This document shows positions 35,085 through 43,872 of a stretch of 64,000 nucleotides of DNA, in pieces. Within the stretch, counting starts at the first letter, position 1, and every line of letters begins with the position of its first letter. Source of the stretch: Verrucomicrobiota bacterium (GTDB taxonomy: Bacteria > Verrucomicrobiota > Kiritimatiellia > RFP12 > UBA1067); the NCBI GenBank assembly GCA_023269675.1, contig JAHFSX010000017.1:62001-126000 (forward strand), given 5' to 3'. The notes under the pieces were generated by a model, which saw only the letters and a program-made list of their open reading frames with translations, searched no databases and was not told where the DNA came from. Both the position numbers and the translations under genes were made by a program.

Positions 35085-37709
35085 ATGAAAATCTTTTCTT
35101 TCTCCATCGCCGTTCTCGCCGCCGTGCACTGCGCCCGCGCCGAGATCCCCGCTGCCGACCTCCTGAACGAAAACAAACTGCTCGAAGTTATCCAGAAGGC
35201 CGAGACCTCCGACAACGACAAGGTCACCGCTTGCCAGAACCTAGGCTGGTGCGGGACCCGTGCGGCCGTCGCCCCGTTGACCGCGCTTCTGTCGAATGAG
35301 AAGCCGGTGCTCCGCCATGCGGCGCGCTACGGGCTGGAGATGATTCCCGACCCGGCGGTCGAGGAGGCCTTCTGCGAGGCGGCCGGACGCCTTACCGGTC
35401 CTGCGCTCGTGGGCGTGCTGCAGTCGATGGGCAACCGCGGCAACGCGCGGTCGGTTTCCATCCTGAGCGGGCGGATGTCTGACCGTGAAGCCGGCGTCGC
35501 GGAGGCTGCGGCGCACGCCCTGGGCAAGCTGGCCACGCCCGAGGCGCTGGCCGCGCTCAAGGCCGGCCTCGGCAAAAGTTCCGTCGTGGCGGTGGCTTAC
35601 CTGAACGGCGCGGGCAAGGCCGCATGCATGGATCAGGCCCAAGCCGCGGCCTGCTACGCCGATATCCGCAACACCAAAGAGGCCGTCAGCCCGGGCACCC
35701 GCCTGGCCGCCCTCCGCGGCGAGATCGTCACCGCGGGCCCGGCGGGCGTGAAGCTCTGGGAAGAGGCCATCGCGGGCGCGGACGCCGACACCGTGGACGC
35801 GGCCCTGCGCGCGGCCCTGGACCTGCCGGCGAGCGAGCCGGCGACCGCCGCTTTCGCCACGGCCCTTGCCAAGGTGCCGGCTGTGCAGGCGCGCCTGGCG
35901 ACGGTGCTGGGCCGGCGCGGCGACAAGGCCGCCGTCCCGGCCTTGGCCGCTCTCGCCAAGGGCCAGAACGCCGCCGGCCCGGAGAGCAGCCTGGCCGCGG
36001 CCGCCGCGCTCGCGGCGCTCAACGACCCCGCCGCACTGCCGCCGCTGCTGGCGCTGGCCAAGCATGCGGACGCCTCCATCGCCGATGCCGCCAAGGACGA
36101 GATCATGGGTTTCGAGGGTAAAGCCGCGGATGACGCCGTGCTGGTCATGATGGCCGATGCCGACGCCGCCACCCGTCTGGCGGGCATCGACATGGCGCTG
36201 CGCCGCCGCATGGCCGCCGCTGTGCCGTCCCTCGTCAAACTCACCACCGACGCCGACGCGAAAATCCTCGACGCCGCCGTCAAGGGCGTGGGCGATCTCG
36301 GCACGGACAAGGAGATCCCGGCGCTGCTGGCCGTGCTCAAGAAGTCCCCGCAGAGCGAGACCGCCGTCCGCGCGCTCTCCTCCCTCTGCGCCCGTTACGC
36401 GCGCCCCCGCGGCGGCAAGACCGTCATCAAGAGCGCGTTCTACGGCAACTTCGAGAGCGACCTGACCAAAGACGTCGCCGCCAATGTCCAGAAGCTCGTG
36501 GACGCCGGCTCCATCACCATCCAGGCGTCTGGCCGCCTCTGCAAGTGGGACGGTTTCAGCGAAGACCCGGCGCCGGGCAAGCCCAAGGCGCTCCGCATGG
36601 TCTACCTCTTCGACGGCGTCGAGAAAAGCGTCCAGGTGCGCGACAACGAGGCCGTGCACCTGAGCGGCGAGACCTTGCTGCCGGTGGCGATGACCCCGGT
36701 CAAGGCCGCCTACGACGCCGCGCAAGGGGCTGAGAAGCTCGCGCTCTTCACGGTGCTGACCTCGCTCGCGAATGAGCAGGGGCTCATGGTCGCCCGCGCC
36801 GCCGCGGCCCAGGCGTCTGATGCCGCCCTGCGCGAGGCCGCGGTCCGCGCGCTCGCCGAGTGGAAAACCCCCGAAGCGCTCGAGGATGCGGCCGCCTTCG
36901 CCCAGAACGCGCCCACGGCCCGCCTCAAGATTCTCGCGCTCCGCGGCTTCGTGCGCCAGCTGGAGCTGAGCTTCACCATCCCGCCCGAGCGGCAGATCGC
37001 ACGTCTGGAGCAGGCCCAGGCCTGGGCGGTCCGTGACGAGGACAAGGCCTTCCTGACGGCCGCCCTGGCCGTCACCCGCCGGCAGATCGCCGAGCAGGGT
37101 TTCAAACCGATGTTCGATGGGGTCAGCCTGAAACAGTGGAAGGGCGGCGGCGGTTTCTGGCAGGCCAAGGACGGCCTTCTGCAGGCGCAGAGCTCACCCG
37201 ACAAAGTGTGCAAACAGCAGTGCCATCTCATCTGGACCGGCGGGAAGCCGGGTGACTTTGAAATGCGTTGCGAATTCAAACTCAGCCCGGAGGCCAACTC
37301 CGGCATCCAGATCCGCACGCGCGATCAGGAGTTCGGCGACAGCGGCTACCAGGCCGACATGAACGGCGGCGGCAACTACGCCGGCTATCTCTACCATCCC
37401 AAGCAGCACCTCGTCGGCGAACGCGGCGCCAAGGTCACCATCGCGGCCGACGGGAAGAAGAGCGTCGAGCGTTTCGCCGACGCGAAGGAACTCGGCGACA
37501 AGGTGTTCAAGAAGGACGACTGGAACGAATACGCCATCATCGCAAAGGGACAGACGGTCACCCTCTTCGTCAACGGCATGAAAACGTGCGAGCTGACCGA
37601 TGCCCGCCCCGACATGCTGCCCAAGAACGGCTTCATCACCCTGCAGATGCACCCCGGCCCGCCGATGAAGATCCAGTACCGCAACCTGCGCATCAAGGAA
37701 CTGAAGTAG
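35085..37709 (+). CDS. Exported HEAT-repeat protein with C-terminal DUF1080 domain
   Basis: The 874-residue protein has a signal peptide ('IFSFSIAVLAAVHCARA'), then about 650 residues of alanine-rich HEAT-like helical repeats ('AAHALGKLATPEALAALKAG', 'DAAVKGVGDLGTDKEIPALL'), and a C-terminal ~200-residue DUF1080 / 3-keto-disaccharide hydrolase domain starting 'GFKPMFDGVSLKQWKGG' with 'LSPEANSGIQIRTRDQEFGD' and 'YAIIAKGQTVTLFVNGMK'. DUF1080 domains are concanavalin-like beta sandwiches; some cleave 3-keto-glycosides made by Gfo/Idh enzymes (family knowledge), which fits the gene before it. The combination suggests a periplasmic scaffold plus lyase or hydrolase. GC-skewed codon use gives many long shadow frames. 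Confidence 0.85.
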   Translation: MKIFSFSIAVLAAVHCARAEIPAADLLNENKLLEVIQKAETSDNDKVTACQNLGWCGTRAAVAPLTALLSNEKPVLRHAARYGLEMIPDPAVEEAFCEAAGRLTGPALVGVLQSMGNRGNARSVSILSGRMSDREAGVAEAAAHALGKLATPEALAALKAGLGKSSVVAVAYLNGAGKAACMDQAQAAACYADIRNTKEAVSPGTRLAALRGEIVTAGPAGVKLWEEAIAGADADTVDAALRAALDLPASEPATAAFATALAKVPAVQARLATVLGRRGDKAAVPALAALAKGQNAAGPESSLAAAAALAALNDPAALPPLLALAKHADASIADAAKDEIMGFEGKAADDAVLVMMADADAATRLAGIDMALRRRMAAAVPSLVKLTTDADAKILDAAVKGVGDLGTDKEIPALLAVLKKSPQSETAVRALSSLCARYARPRGGKTVIKSAFYGNFESDLTKDVAANVQKLVDAGSITIQASGRLCKWDGFSEDPAPGKPKALRMVYLFDGVEKSVQVRDNEAVHLSGETLLPVAMTPVKAAYDAAQGAEKLALFTVLTSLANEQGLMVARAAAAQASDAALREAAVRALAEWKTPEALEDAAAFAQNAPTARLKILALRGFVRQLELSFTIPPERQIARLEQAQAWAVRDEDKAFLTAALAVTRRQIAEQGFKPMFDGVSLKQWKGGGGFWQAKDGLLQAQSSPDKVCKQQCHLIWTGGKPGDFEMRCEFKLSPEANSGIQIRTRDQEFGDSGYQADMNGGGNYAGYLYHPKQHLVGERGAKVTIAADGKKSVERFADAKELGDKVFKKDDWNEYAIIAKGQTVTLFVNGMKTCELTDARPDMLPKNGFITLQMHPGPPMKIQYRNLRIKELK

Positions 37710-37760
37710 ACGCTGCCGGGAGGGAAGGCCCGGACCGCTCCGCGCGCGTCCGGGACGCGT

Positions 37761-38687
37761 TCACGGCCGCGCGCATGGCCAGAGCGGCACCTGCCTGCGC
37801 GCGAGAGCCTGCCGCAGGCGGGCGACCGCGACCTCTTTGGCTTTGGCCTCGACCTCGACCGTCAGGTCCAGCGCGAGCCACTGCTCCGGAAAATCCGCCG
37901 GCGCGATAAAGTCGTGGTGCGGCCGCGGGTTCTTGCCGCCATGTCCGTCTTTCGGACTCGAGACATGGAAGAGCGGCTCGCGGTCCCACGTGGCGAGCGC
38001 CTGCGCGGTGGCCTCCTCGACGGAGAGCCCGTCCGGCAGGCAGCGGTGGTGGTGCACGTCGTACACGAAGGGGATGCCGGTTTCCCGGCAGAGGGGCAGC
38101 AGGTCGGCGGGCGTGTAGGTGCGGTCGTCGTTCTCGAGCGTCAGTCGCGCGCGCACCGCCTTGGGCAAGGTTTTGATCACGGCGGCCACGCGCGCGAGCG
38201 CCTCGGCCTTGTTGCCGTAAGCGCCGCCTGCGTGGATGTTGATCACGTCGGCGTTGATCCAGGCGGCGACTTCGGCCTGGTACTCCAGGTCGGCGATCGA
38301 GAGGCGGGTGATCTCCGGTTTGAGGGCGCTCAGCAGGATGAACTGGTCGGGGTGGAAGGTGAGGCGCAGGTTGTGCTGACGGGCGAAACGTCCGCAGGCC
38401 TTGAAGGCGGCGACGATCGCGTCGGCCTCCGGCAGGTCCTCGACGGCATAGCCGACCCCGTGATGGGTCTTGACCGGCAGGATCTGGCTGTTGACCCGGA
38501 AGCAGCCGATCCGGTGTTCCGCGCAATAGGCGAGCGCGAGGCGGAGCGCCTCGGCGTTGGCGAGGGCGAGCTGCGAAAGCTTCTCCAGCCGTTGCGCGCG
38601 CGGAAGCCGCTGCAGGGCGGTCACCGTGGTGGTCCTGAACGCGATCGGCGCTTCGTGGAACTTGCAGCAGAGTCCGAGTCGGATCAC
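37761..38687 (-). CDS. uvsE: UV damage endonuclease
   Basis: UvsE/UvdE nicks DNA 5' of UV photoproducts and other distortions in a light-independent pathway. The 308-residue TIM-barrel protein starts 'IRLGLCCKFHEAPIAFRTTT' and shows 'RVNSQILPVKTHHG', 'LTFHPDQFILLSALKPE', 'VINIHAGGAYGNKAEAL', 'LTLENDDRTYTP' and 'YDVHHHRC', which hold the metal-binding His, Glu and Asp residues. It uses a GTG start with AAGGAG seven bases upstream. It is about the normal length and stands alone. Confidence 0.93.
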   Translation of the reverse strand: MIRLGLCCKFHEAPIAFRTTTVTALQRLPRAQRLEKLSQLALANAEALRLALAYCAEHRIGCFRVNSQILPVKTHHGVGYAVEDLPEADAIVAAFKACGRFARQHNLRLTFHPDQFILLSALKPEITRLSIADLEYQAEVAAWINADVINIHAGGAYGNKAEALARVAAVIKTLPKAVRARLTLENDDRTYTPADLLPLCRETGIPFVYDVHHHRCLPDGLSVEEATAQALATWDREPLFHVSSPKDGHGGKNPRPHHDFIAPADFPEQWLALDLTVEVEAKAKEVAVARLRQALARRQVPLWPCARP

Positions 38688-38730
38688 AGCGTCTCCTTGG
38701 TTGTCGCGTATGGTACACGGTCGGGGAGAA

Positions 38731-38948
38731 GTTAGGAAGGAAGAGTTAGAAGGTAGGATTTAGGAGTTGAGATTGCATAAAGGCCCTGAAAACGGGGCGC
38801 TCGACAAGGAGGAACCCTTCCTCGAAGCATGGTTTCTAGGTGCAATACGTGTGACTTCATTTTGAAGACACGAATACCGACTCTCGCACGTCGCGCGAAC
38901 ACGTTCACTTTCATAACATTGCAACTCCTAAATCCTAACTCCTCCTTC
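38731..38948. repeat. Word-type inverted repeat (AGTTAGGA / AACTCCTA family)
   Basis: The left arm GTTAGGAAGGAAGAGTTAG... GGATTTAGGAGTTGAGATTGC (38731-38776) is mirrored by GCAACTCCTAAATCCTAACTCC (38931-38944). The last ~22 bases of the arms match almost exactly. Words are shared with 15323-15348 and 53417-53507. Confidence 0.7.
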
Positions 38949-38980
38949 GGGTGTGGATTCAACAAAGTTGAATCACACCC
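38949..38980. promoter_or_regulatory. Compact hairpin/operator-like palindrome upstream of rubrerythrin
   Basis: GGGTGTGGATTCAAC and GTTGAATCACACCC pair over 14 bp (one bulged G) around AAA. There is no T-tract, so an operator or mRNA stem is as likely as a terminator. Confidence 0.5.
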
Positions 38981-39082
38981 CTCGGCGGCGCGGGATTGTT
39001 TCCGGGGGCGGCTTTTGGTACCGTGATGCGCATAAATCAAATCATGGATTGGCGGACGCCGCCAAGAAGGAGGACAGGCACA

Positions 39083-39661
39083 ATGGCATCGATCAAAGGG
39101 ACCCAGACGGAGAAGAATGTTCTGACCGCGTTTACGGGCGAGTCGGCGGCGCGCAACCGCTACACCTACTGGGCCGGGCAGGCCAAGAAGGAAGGCTTTG
39201 TCCAGATCGAGTCGATCTTCGAGGAGACCGCGAACCAGGAGAAGGAGCACGCCAAGCGCCTGTTCAAGTTCCTGGAAGGCGGCGAGGTGCAGGTCACGAT
39301 CGGCCTGCCGGCCGGCGTGATCGGCAAGACCATGGACAACCTGAACCATGCGGCCGAGGGCGAGGAGTACGAGTGGCAGCACATGTATCCGGACTTCGCC
39401 AAGGTGGCGCGCGCCGAGGGCTTTGAAGAGGTCGCCAAGACGATGGAGTCGATCGCGGTGGCCGAGAAGTTCCATGGCGCGCGCTACCGCACGCTGGCCG
39501 CGAACATCGCCAAGGGCATCGTCTTTAAACGCGACAACCCCAAGACCGTGTGGCGCTGCCGCAACTGCGGGTTCATCCACGAGGGCGCGGAAGCCATGGA
39601 CGTGTGCCCGGCTTGCGCCCATCCCAAGGCGCAGTTCGAGCTGGCGCCGAGCAACTGGTAA
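39083..39661 (+). CDS. rbr: Rubrerythrin
   Basis: Rubrerythrin is a non-haem iron peroxidase that protects anaerobes from hydrogen peroxide. The 192-residue protein has a four-helix diiron domain with the expected ligands in 'FEETANQEKEHAKRLF' and 'MESIAVAEKFHGARYRTL', and a C-terminal rubredoxin domain with 'CRNCGFIHEG' and 'CPACAHP'. Length and domain order are standard. AAGGAGG lies upstream of the ATG at 39083. It is transcribed alone, behind a 32-base palindrome. Confidence 0.96.
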   Translation: MASIKGTQTEKNVLTAFTGESAARNRYTYWAGQAKKEGFVQIESIFEETANQEKEHAKRLFKFLEGGEVQVTIGLPAGVIGKTMDNLNHAAEGEEYEWQHMYPDFAKVARAEGFEEVAKTMESIAVAEKFHGARYRTLAANIAKGIVFKRDNPKTVWRCRNCGFIHEGAEAMDVCPACAHPKAQFELAPSNW

Positions 39662-39669
39662 GAGACGAA

Positions 39670-39788
39670 GTTCATGAGTGCGTTAGTTCAGTAGTTCATT
39701 CGTGTATCCAGCGAGTTGCTGCAATAAAAGCTAACGCATTAACGCACGAACGCACGAACGCACTAACGCACTAATGAACTCCTGAACC
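39670..39788. repeat. ACGCACGA/ACGCACTA word-type inverted repeat
   Basis: The left arm GTTCATGAGTGCGTTAGTTC (39670-39690) is mirrored by AACGCACTAACGCACTAATGAAC (39757-39779). The right arm contains five tandem eight-base units of the type ACGCAYKA. It fills the gap between rubrerythrin and comM, which are convergent. Confidence 0.65.
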
Positions 39789-39800
39789 GCCGCACTTCTT

Positions 39801-41336
39801 TCAGACCCACATCAGGCGGTCGAGGGAGCGGTACTGGATCGCCTCGGAGACGTGGTTGGCGCCGATGGTGTCGGCCTCGGCCATGTCCGCGATCGTGCGC
39901 GCGACCTTGACGATCCGGTCATAGGCGCGGGCGCTGAAGTTCAGCTCGCTCATCGCCAGCTTGAGCAGCTCGGCCGCGTCGGAGCCGAGCGCGCAGAAGC
40001 TCTGCACCTCGCGCGCGGACATGCCGGCGTTGCAGGTGACGCGCGGCAGCTGCCGGAAGCGCTCGCGCTGGCGGGTGCGGCAGACGGCCACGCGCGCGCG
40101 GATCGCCACCGAGGACTCGCCTTGGCCGAGCGAGGTGAGGTCGTGGTAGCGCACGGGCGGCACTTCGATGTGGATGTCGATGCGGTCCAGCAGCGGCCCC
40201 GAGATCCTGTTGCGGTAAGCCTGGATCTTGGTGGAGGTGCAGCGGCACTCGCGCTTGGGGTCGCCCGCGTAGCCGCACGGGCAGGGGTTCATCGCCGCCA
40301 CCAGCATGAACTGCGAGGGGAAGTCGAGCGTGGCGACGGCGCGCGAGATCGTCACGTGGCCGTCCTCGAGCGGCTGGCGCAGCACCTCCAGCACGTTGCG
40401 GTGGAACTCGGGCAGCTCGTCGAGGAAGAGCACGCCGCGGTGGGCGAGGCTCACCTCGCCTGGCAGCGGGTGGGTGCCGCCGCCCAGCAGCCCCGCGTCC
40501 GAGATGGTGTGGTGCGGCGCGCGGAAGGGCCGGTGCAGCACCAGCGCCTGGTGGCTCTTGAGCGTGCCGGCCACGCTGTGGATGCGCGTGGCCTCGAGCG
40601 CCTCCTCCAGCGTCAGCTCCGGCAGGATCGAGGCGATGCGCCGGGCGAGCATGGTTTTGCCGGCGCCGGGCGATCCGATCATGAGGATGTTGTGGCCGCC
40701 GCTGACGGCGACCTCGATCGCGCGCTTGGCGGTCTCCTGCCCCTTGACGTCGGCGAAGTCGTCGGTGTGCTGGCGCTCGCGCTCCACCAGGTCGGCGAGG
40801 TCGATCCTGAAGGGCTCGAGCTGCAGCTTGCCGGAGAGGAAGTCGATGGCCTCGCGCAGGTGGCGCACGGGGTAGACGTCGATGCCCTCGGCCACGGCGG
40901 CCTCCTCGGCGTTGTCGGCGGGCACGAGGATGCCGCGCTTGCCCTGGCGGCGCATCTCGAGGGTGACCGGCAGGACGCCGCGCACGCGGCGGATCTCGCC
41001 GCTAAGCGCGAGCTCGCCGATCAGGGCGTACTGGTCGAGGTGCGGCATTTCGGCCTCGCCCGTGGCGGCGAGCAGGCCCGCGGCGATGGGCAGGTCGTAG
41101 ACCGGGCCCTCCTTCTTGATGTCGGCGGGCGCGAGGTTGATGGTGGTGCGGCCGAGGGTGGGGCGGAACCCGGAGTTGTTCATCGCGGTCCAGACGCGGT
41201 CCTTGCTCTCGCGCACCGCCGCGTCGGGCAGTCCGACGATCACGAACTGGGAGTCGCCGCGGCCGGCGTTGACCTCGATCTCCACGGCATAGGCGTTGAC
41301 CCCATACACGGCACCAGAGTAAACACGGGAGAGCAT
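39801..41336 (-). CDS. comM: ComM/YifB-family Mg-chelatase-like AAA+ ATPase
   Basis: The 511-residue protein has an N-terminal Lon-protease-like fold ('YAVEIEVNAGRGDSQFVIVG' and 'TTINLAPADIKKEGPVYDLP'), an AAA+ domain with Walker A 'GSPGAGKT' and Walker B 'VLFLDELPEF', the 'PCPCGYAGD..CRCT' cysteines, and a C-terminal helical domain ('SARAYDRIVKVARTIADM'). ComM is a hexameric helicase that promotes branch migration during natural transformation; YifB is the common annotation. Length is normal. The start is 188 bases from the divergent sulfur-metabolism gene. Confidence 0.93.
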   Translation of the reverse strand: MLSRVYSGAVYGVNAYAVEIEVNAGRGDSQFVIVGLPDAAVRESKDRVWTAMNNSGFRPTLGRTTINLAPADIKKEGPVYDLPIAAGLLAATGEAEMPHLDQYALIGELALSGEIRRVRGVLPVTLEMRRQGKRGILVPADNAEEAAVAEGIDVYPVRHLREAIDFLSGKLQLEPFRIDLADLVERERQHTDDFADVKGQETAKRAIEVAVSGGHNILMIGSPGAGKTMLARRIASILPELTLEEALEATRIHSVAGTLKSHQALVLHRPFRAPHHTISDAGLLGGGTHPLPGEVSLAHRGVLFLDELPEFHRNVLEVLRQPLEDGHVTISRAVATLDFPSQFMLVAAMNPCPCGYAGDPKRECRCTSTKIQAYRNRISGPLLDRIDIHIEVPPVRYHDLTSLGQGESSVAIRARVAVCRTRQRERFRQLPRVTCNAGMSAREVQSFCALGSDAAELLKLAMSELNFSARAYDRIVKVARTIADMAEADTIGANHVSEAIQYRSLDRLMWV

Positions 41337-41524
41337 GTTTAAATTCCTTTTGTACGGCGGTCAGTTTAGAAAAAAAAGCAAGCTCTTGCGAGCACAAAGG
41401 ATGCGAAGCGAAAAACGGGAAAGGCCATTTTTCCGTGGCGGTCGGGCTTTACAGCCCTGCGCGGATGTTATACGCTACCCAATCCATAGACGAGGTGCAA
41501 TTTTGTTTTGCGGCAGGAGGACAC

Positions 41525-42673
41525 ATGACTACGACAACGAGGAATTTGGCGACCTTGCTCGCCCAGGCCGGTAACCGCTGTGATCCGGCGACGGGGGCCA
41601 TCTCGGTGCCGATCTATCAGACGGCCTCCTTCGGCCACCCGGCGCTGGGGCAGAGCACGGGCTTCGATTATTCGCGCTCGTCCAACCCGACCCGGCTCGC
41701 GCTCGAGGAGACGCTGGCGGCCATTGACGGCGGCCACCGCGGGTTCGCCTTCGCCTCGGGCCTGGCGGCGATCGATACGGTCCTGCGGCTCTTTGCCCCG
41801 AACGACCGGCTGGTGGTCACCGAGGATCTCTACGGCGGCACGTTCCGCCTCTTCGACAAGGTGTACCGGCCGCTCGGCATCGAGGCGGTCTATGTGGACA
41901 CCTCCGATCTGGACGCGCTGCGGGCCGCCCTGGCGGACCCGCGCGTGCGCGGCGTCTTCATCGAGTCGCCCACCAATCCCCTCCTGCGGATCGCCGATGT
42001 CCGCGCCATCGCCGCACTGGCGCGCGCGCGCGGCGCGCTCACGATCGTGGACAACACCTTCCTGACGCCCTGCCTGCAGCGCCCGCTCGACCAGGGCGCG
42101 GACCTTGTGGTTTACAGCGCCACCAAGTACTTGGCGGGCCACAACGACGTGGTCGCCGGCGCGGTCATCACCCGCACGCCGGAGCTGTCGGAGCGGGTTG
42201 CTTTCCTGCAGAACGCCGTCGGCGGCATCCTCGGGCCGCAGGACGCCTGGCTCACCTTGCGCGGCTTGAAGACGCTGGCGCTGCGCGTCGCCCGGCAGCA
42301 GGAGAACGCCATCACCATCGCGGAGTGGCTCTGTACGCATCCGCACGTGCGGCGCGTCTACTACCCGGGCTTGCCCGGGCATGCCGGCCGTGATATTCTC
42401 CTGCGCGAAAAGAGCGGGTGGGGCGGCATGATCGCGTTCGAGGTCGACGACCCCGCCCGCGTGGCGGGCATCCTGTCGGGGGTGCGGGTCTTCCTGTTCG
42501 CGGAGAGTCTGGGCGGCGTGGAGTCGCTGATCACCTATCCCGCGGTGCAGACCCACGCGGACCTCGATGCGGACACGCGCCTGCGGCTGGGCATCAACGA
42601 CCGCCTGCTGCGCCTCTCGATCGGCATCGAGGACGCGCAGGACCTGATCCAGGACTTAGAGGGGGTATTGTGA
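41525..42673 (+). CDS. Cys/Met-metabolism PLP enzyme (cystathionine gamma-synthase/lyase type), paralogue 1
   Basis: The 382-residue enzyme belongs to the trans-sulfuration family. It has 'VPIYQTASFGHPALGQSTGF', 'YSRSSNPTRLALEETLAAI', the PLP-stacking region 'DLYGGTFRLFDKVY', and the PLP-lysine motif 'YSATKYLAGHNDVVAG'. This family includes MetB, MetC, CGL and related lyases; substrate choice is not readable. It starts after AGGAGG and overlaps paralogue 2 (GTGA), so the two are co-translated. They may form a heteromer or catalyse consecutive steps (inference). Confidence 0.88.
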   Translation: MTTTTRNLATLLAQAGNRCDPATGAISVPIYQTASFGHPALGQSTGFDYSRSSNPTRLALEETLAAIDGGHRGFAFASGLAAIDTVLRLFAPNDRLVVTEDLYGGTFRLFDKVYRPLGIEAVYVDTSDLDALRAALADPRVRGVFIESPTNPLLRIADVRAIAALARARGALTIVDNTFLTPCLQRPLDQGADLVVYSATKYLAGHNDVVAGAVITRTPELSERVAFLQNAVGGILGPQDAWLTLRGLKTLALRVARQQENAITIAEWLCTHPHVRRVYYPGLPGHAGRDILLREKSGWGGMIAFEVDDPARVAGILSGVRVFLFAESLGGVESLITYPAVQTHADLDADTRLRLGINDRLLRLSIGIEDAQDLIQDLEGVL

Positions 42674-43821
42674 ACGACCGCACACGACTGATCCACGCCG
42701 GGCGGGACCGCGATCCGCACACGGGCGCCTCCAGCATTCCCATCTATCAGGTCTCGACCTTCGACCAGCCTGACCCCGAGCATCTCGGGGCCTACGACTA
42801 CGCCCGCAGCGACAACCCGACGCGCGAGGCGCTGGAGCATACCATCGCCGTGCTCGAGGGCGGCGCGCGCGGCCTGGCCTTCGCTTCGGGCATGGCCGCC
42901 ACCTCGTCCGCGCTGCTGCTCTTCCAGACCGGCGACCATATGGTGGTGGGGCGGGACATCTACGGCGGCACCTACCGCGTCCTCACCACGCTTTTCAAGC
43001 GCTGGGGCCTCGACGTCACGTTCGTCGACAGCACCGATCCGGAAAACGTGCGCCGGGCGATCAAACCGTCCACGCGCGGCCTTTTCGTGGAGAGCCCCGC
43101 CAACCCGCTGTTGCAGGTCACCGACCTGCGCGCCATGGCGGAACTCGCCCGCGAACACGACCTCATCGCCATCACCGACAACACCTTCATGACGCCGCAC
43201 TTGCAGCGGCCGCTCGAGCTCGGCTTCGACATCGTGGTCCACAGCGCCACGAAGTTCCTCGGCGGGCACAGCGACCTGATCGCCGGACTGGCGGTGACCC
43301 GCGAGGAGGCTCTGGGCCGGCGGCTGAAAGCGGTGCAGAACAGCTTCGGCGCCATTCTGGGCCCGCAGGATGCTTGGCTTGTCTTGCGCGGGATCAAGAC
43401 GCTGGCGGTGCGGCTCGAGGAGCAGCAGCGCGCGGCGGGCGACATCGCGCGCTGGCTGCAAGGGCGTGCGGATGTCCGGCGGGTCTTCTATCCCGGTCTT
43501 GAAGGGCACGCCGGGCGCGAGATCCACGCGCGCCAGGCCCGCGGCGGCGGGGCGGTGGTCTCGTTCGAGCTGGCGGACGGCCCCGCGGCGGTGGCCTTCC
43601 TGAAGCGCGTGAAGCTTCCGCTGGTGGCGGTCAGCCTCGGCGGCGTGGAGAGCATCCTTTCCTATCCGGTCACCATGTCGCATGCGGCCATGCCGCGCGA
43701 AGAGCGGCTGGCGCGCGGCATCACGGACGGGCTCGTGCGCCTCTCCGTCGGCCTGGAGTCCTCCGAAGACCTGATCGCGGACATGGAGTCGGCGCTGGGC
43801 CCCGCTTCGCGCGGGGCGTAG
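42670..43821 (+). CDS. Cys/Met-metabolism PLP enzyme (cystathionine gamma-synthase/lyase type), paralogue 2
   Basis: The 383-residue protein is a clear paralogue of the preceding one, with 'IPIYQVSTFDQPDPEHLGAY', 'YARSDNPTREALEHTIAVLE', 'DIYGGTYRVLTTLFKRWG', 'HSATKFLGGHSDLIAG' and 'SLGGVESILSYPVTMSH'. It starts with GTG in the GTGA overlap, reading 'MNDRTRLIHAG', the family-typical N-terminus. Shared features include 'NTFMTPHLQRPLELG' versus 'NTFLTPCLQRPLDQG'. Together with metY and cysK ~3 kb on, it belongs to a sulfur-amino-acid region. MetB-like or MetC-like activity cannot be separated by eye. Confidence 0.88.
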   Translation: MNDRTRLIHAGRDRDPHTGASSIPIYQVSTFDQPDPEHLGAYDYARSDNPTREALEHTIAVLEGGARGLAFASGMAATSSALLLFQTGDHMVVGRDIYGGTYRVLTTLFKRWGLDVTFVDSTDPENVRRAIKPSTRGLFVESPANPLLQVTDLRAMAELAREHDLIAITDNTFMTPHLQRPLELGFDIVVHSATKFLGGHSDLIAGLAVTREEALGRRLKAVQNSFGAILGPQDAWLVLRGIKTLAVRLEEQQRAAGDIARWLQGRADVRRVFYPGLEGHAGREIHARQARGGGAVVSFELADGPAAVAFLKRVKLPLVAVSLGGVESILSYPVTMSHAAMPREERLARGITDGLVRLSVGLESSEDLIADMESALGPASRGA

Positions 43822-43872
43822 CGTGCCCAGATGATCAAGACTCGCCAACCGCACGGACAGATGGCCGCGTTG

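Larger units (their letters stand above)
38688..39082. other. Intergenic region between uvsE and rubrerythrin (395 bases, no gene)
   Basis: The region holds an inverted pair of word-type arms (38731-38790 and 38929-38948) around an unrelated ~150-base centre, then a compact hairpin (38949-38980) and the promoter zone of the rubrerythrin gene. I see no conserved coding signal; the small frames inside have no ribosome binding sites. Confidence 0.6.
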
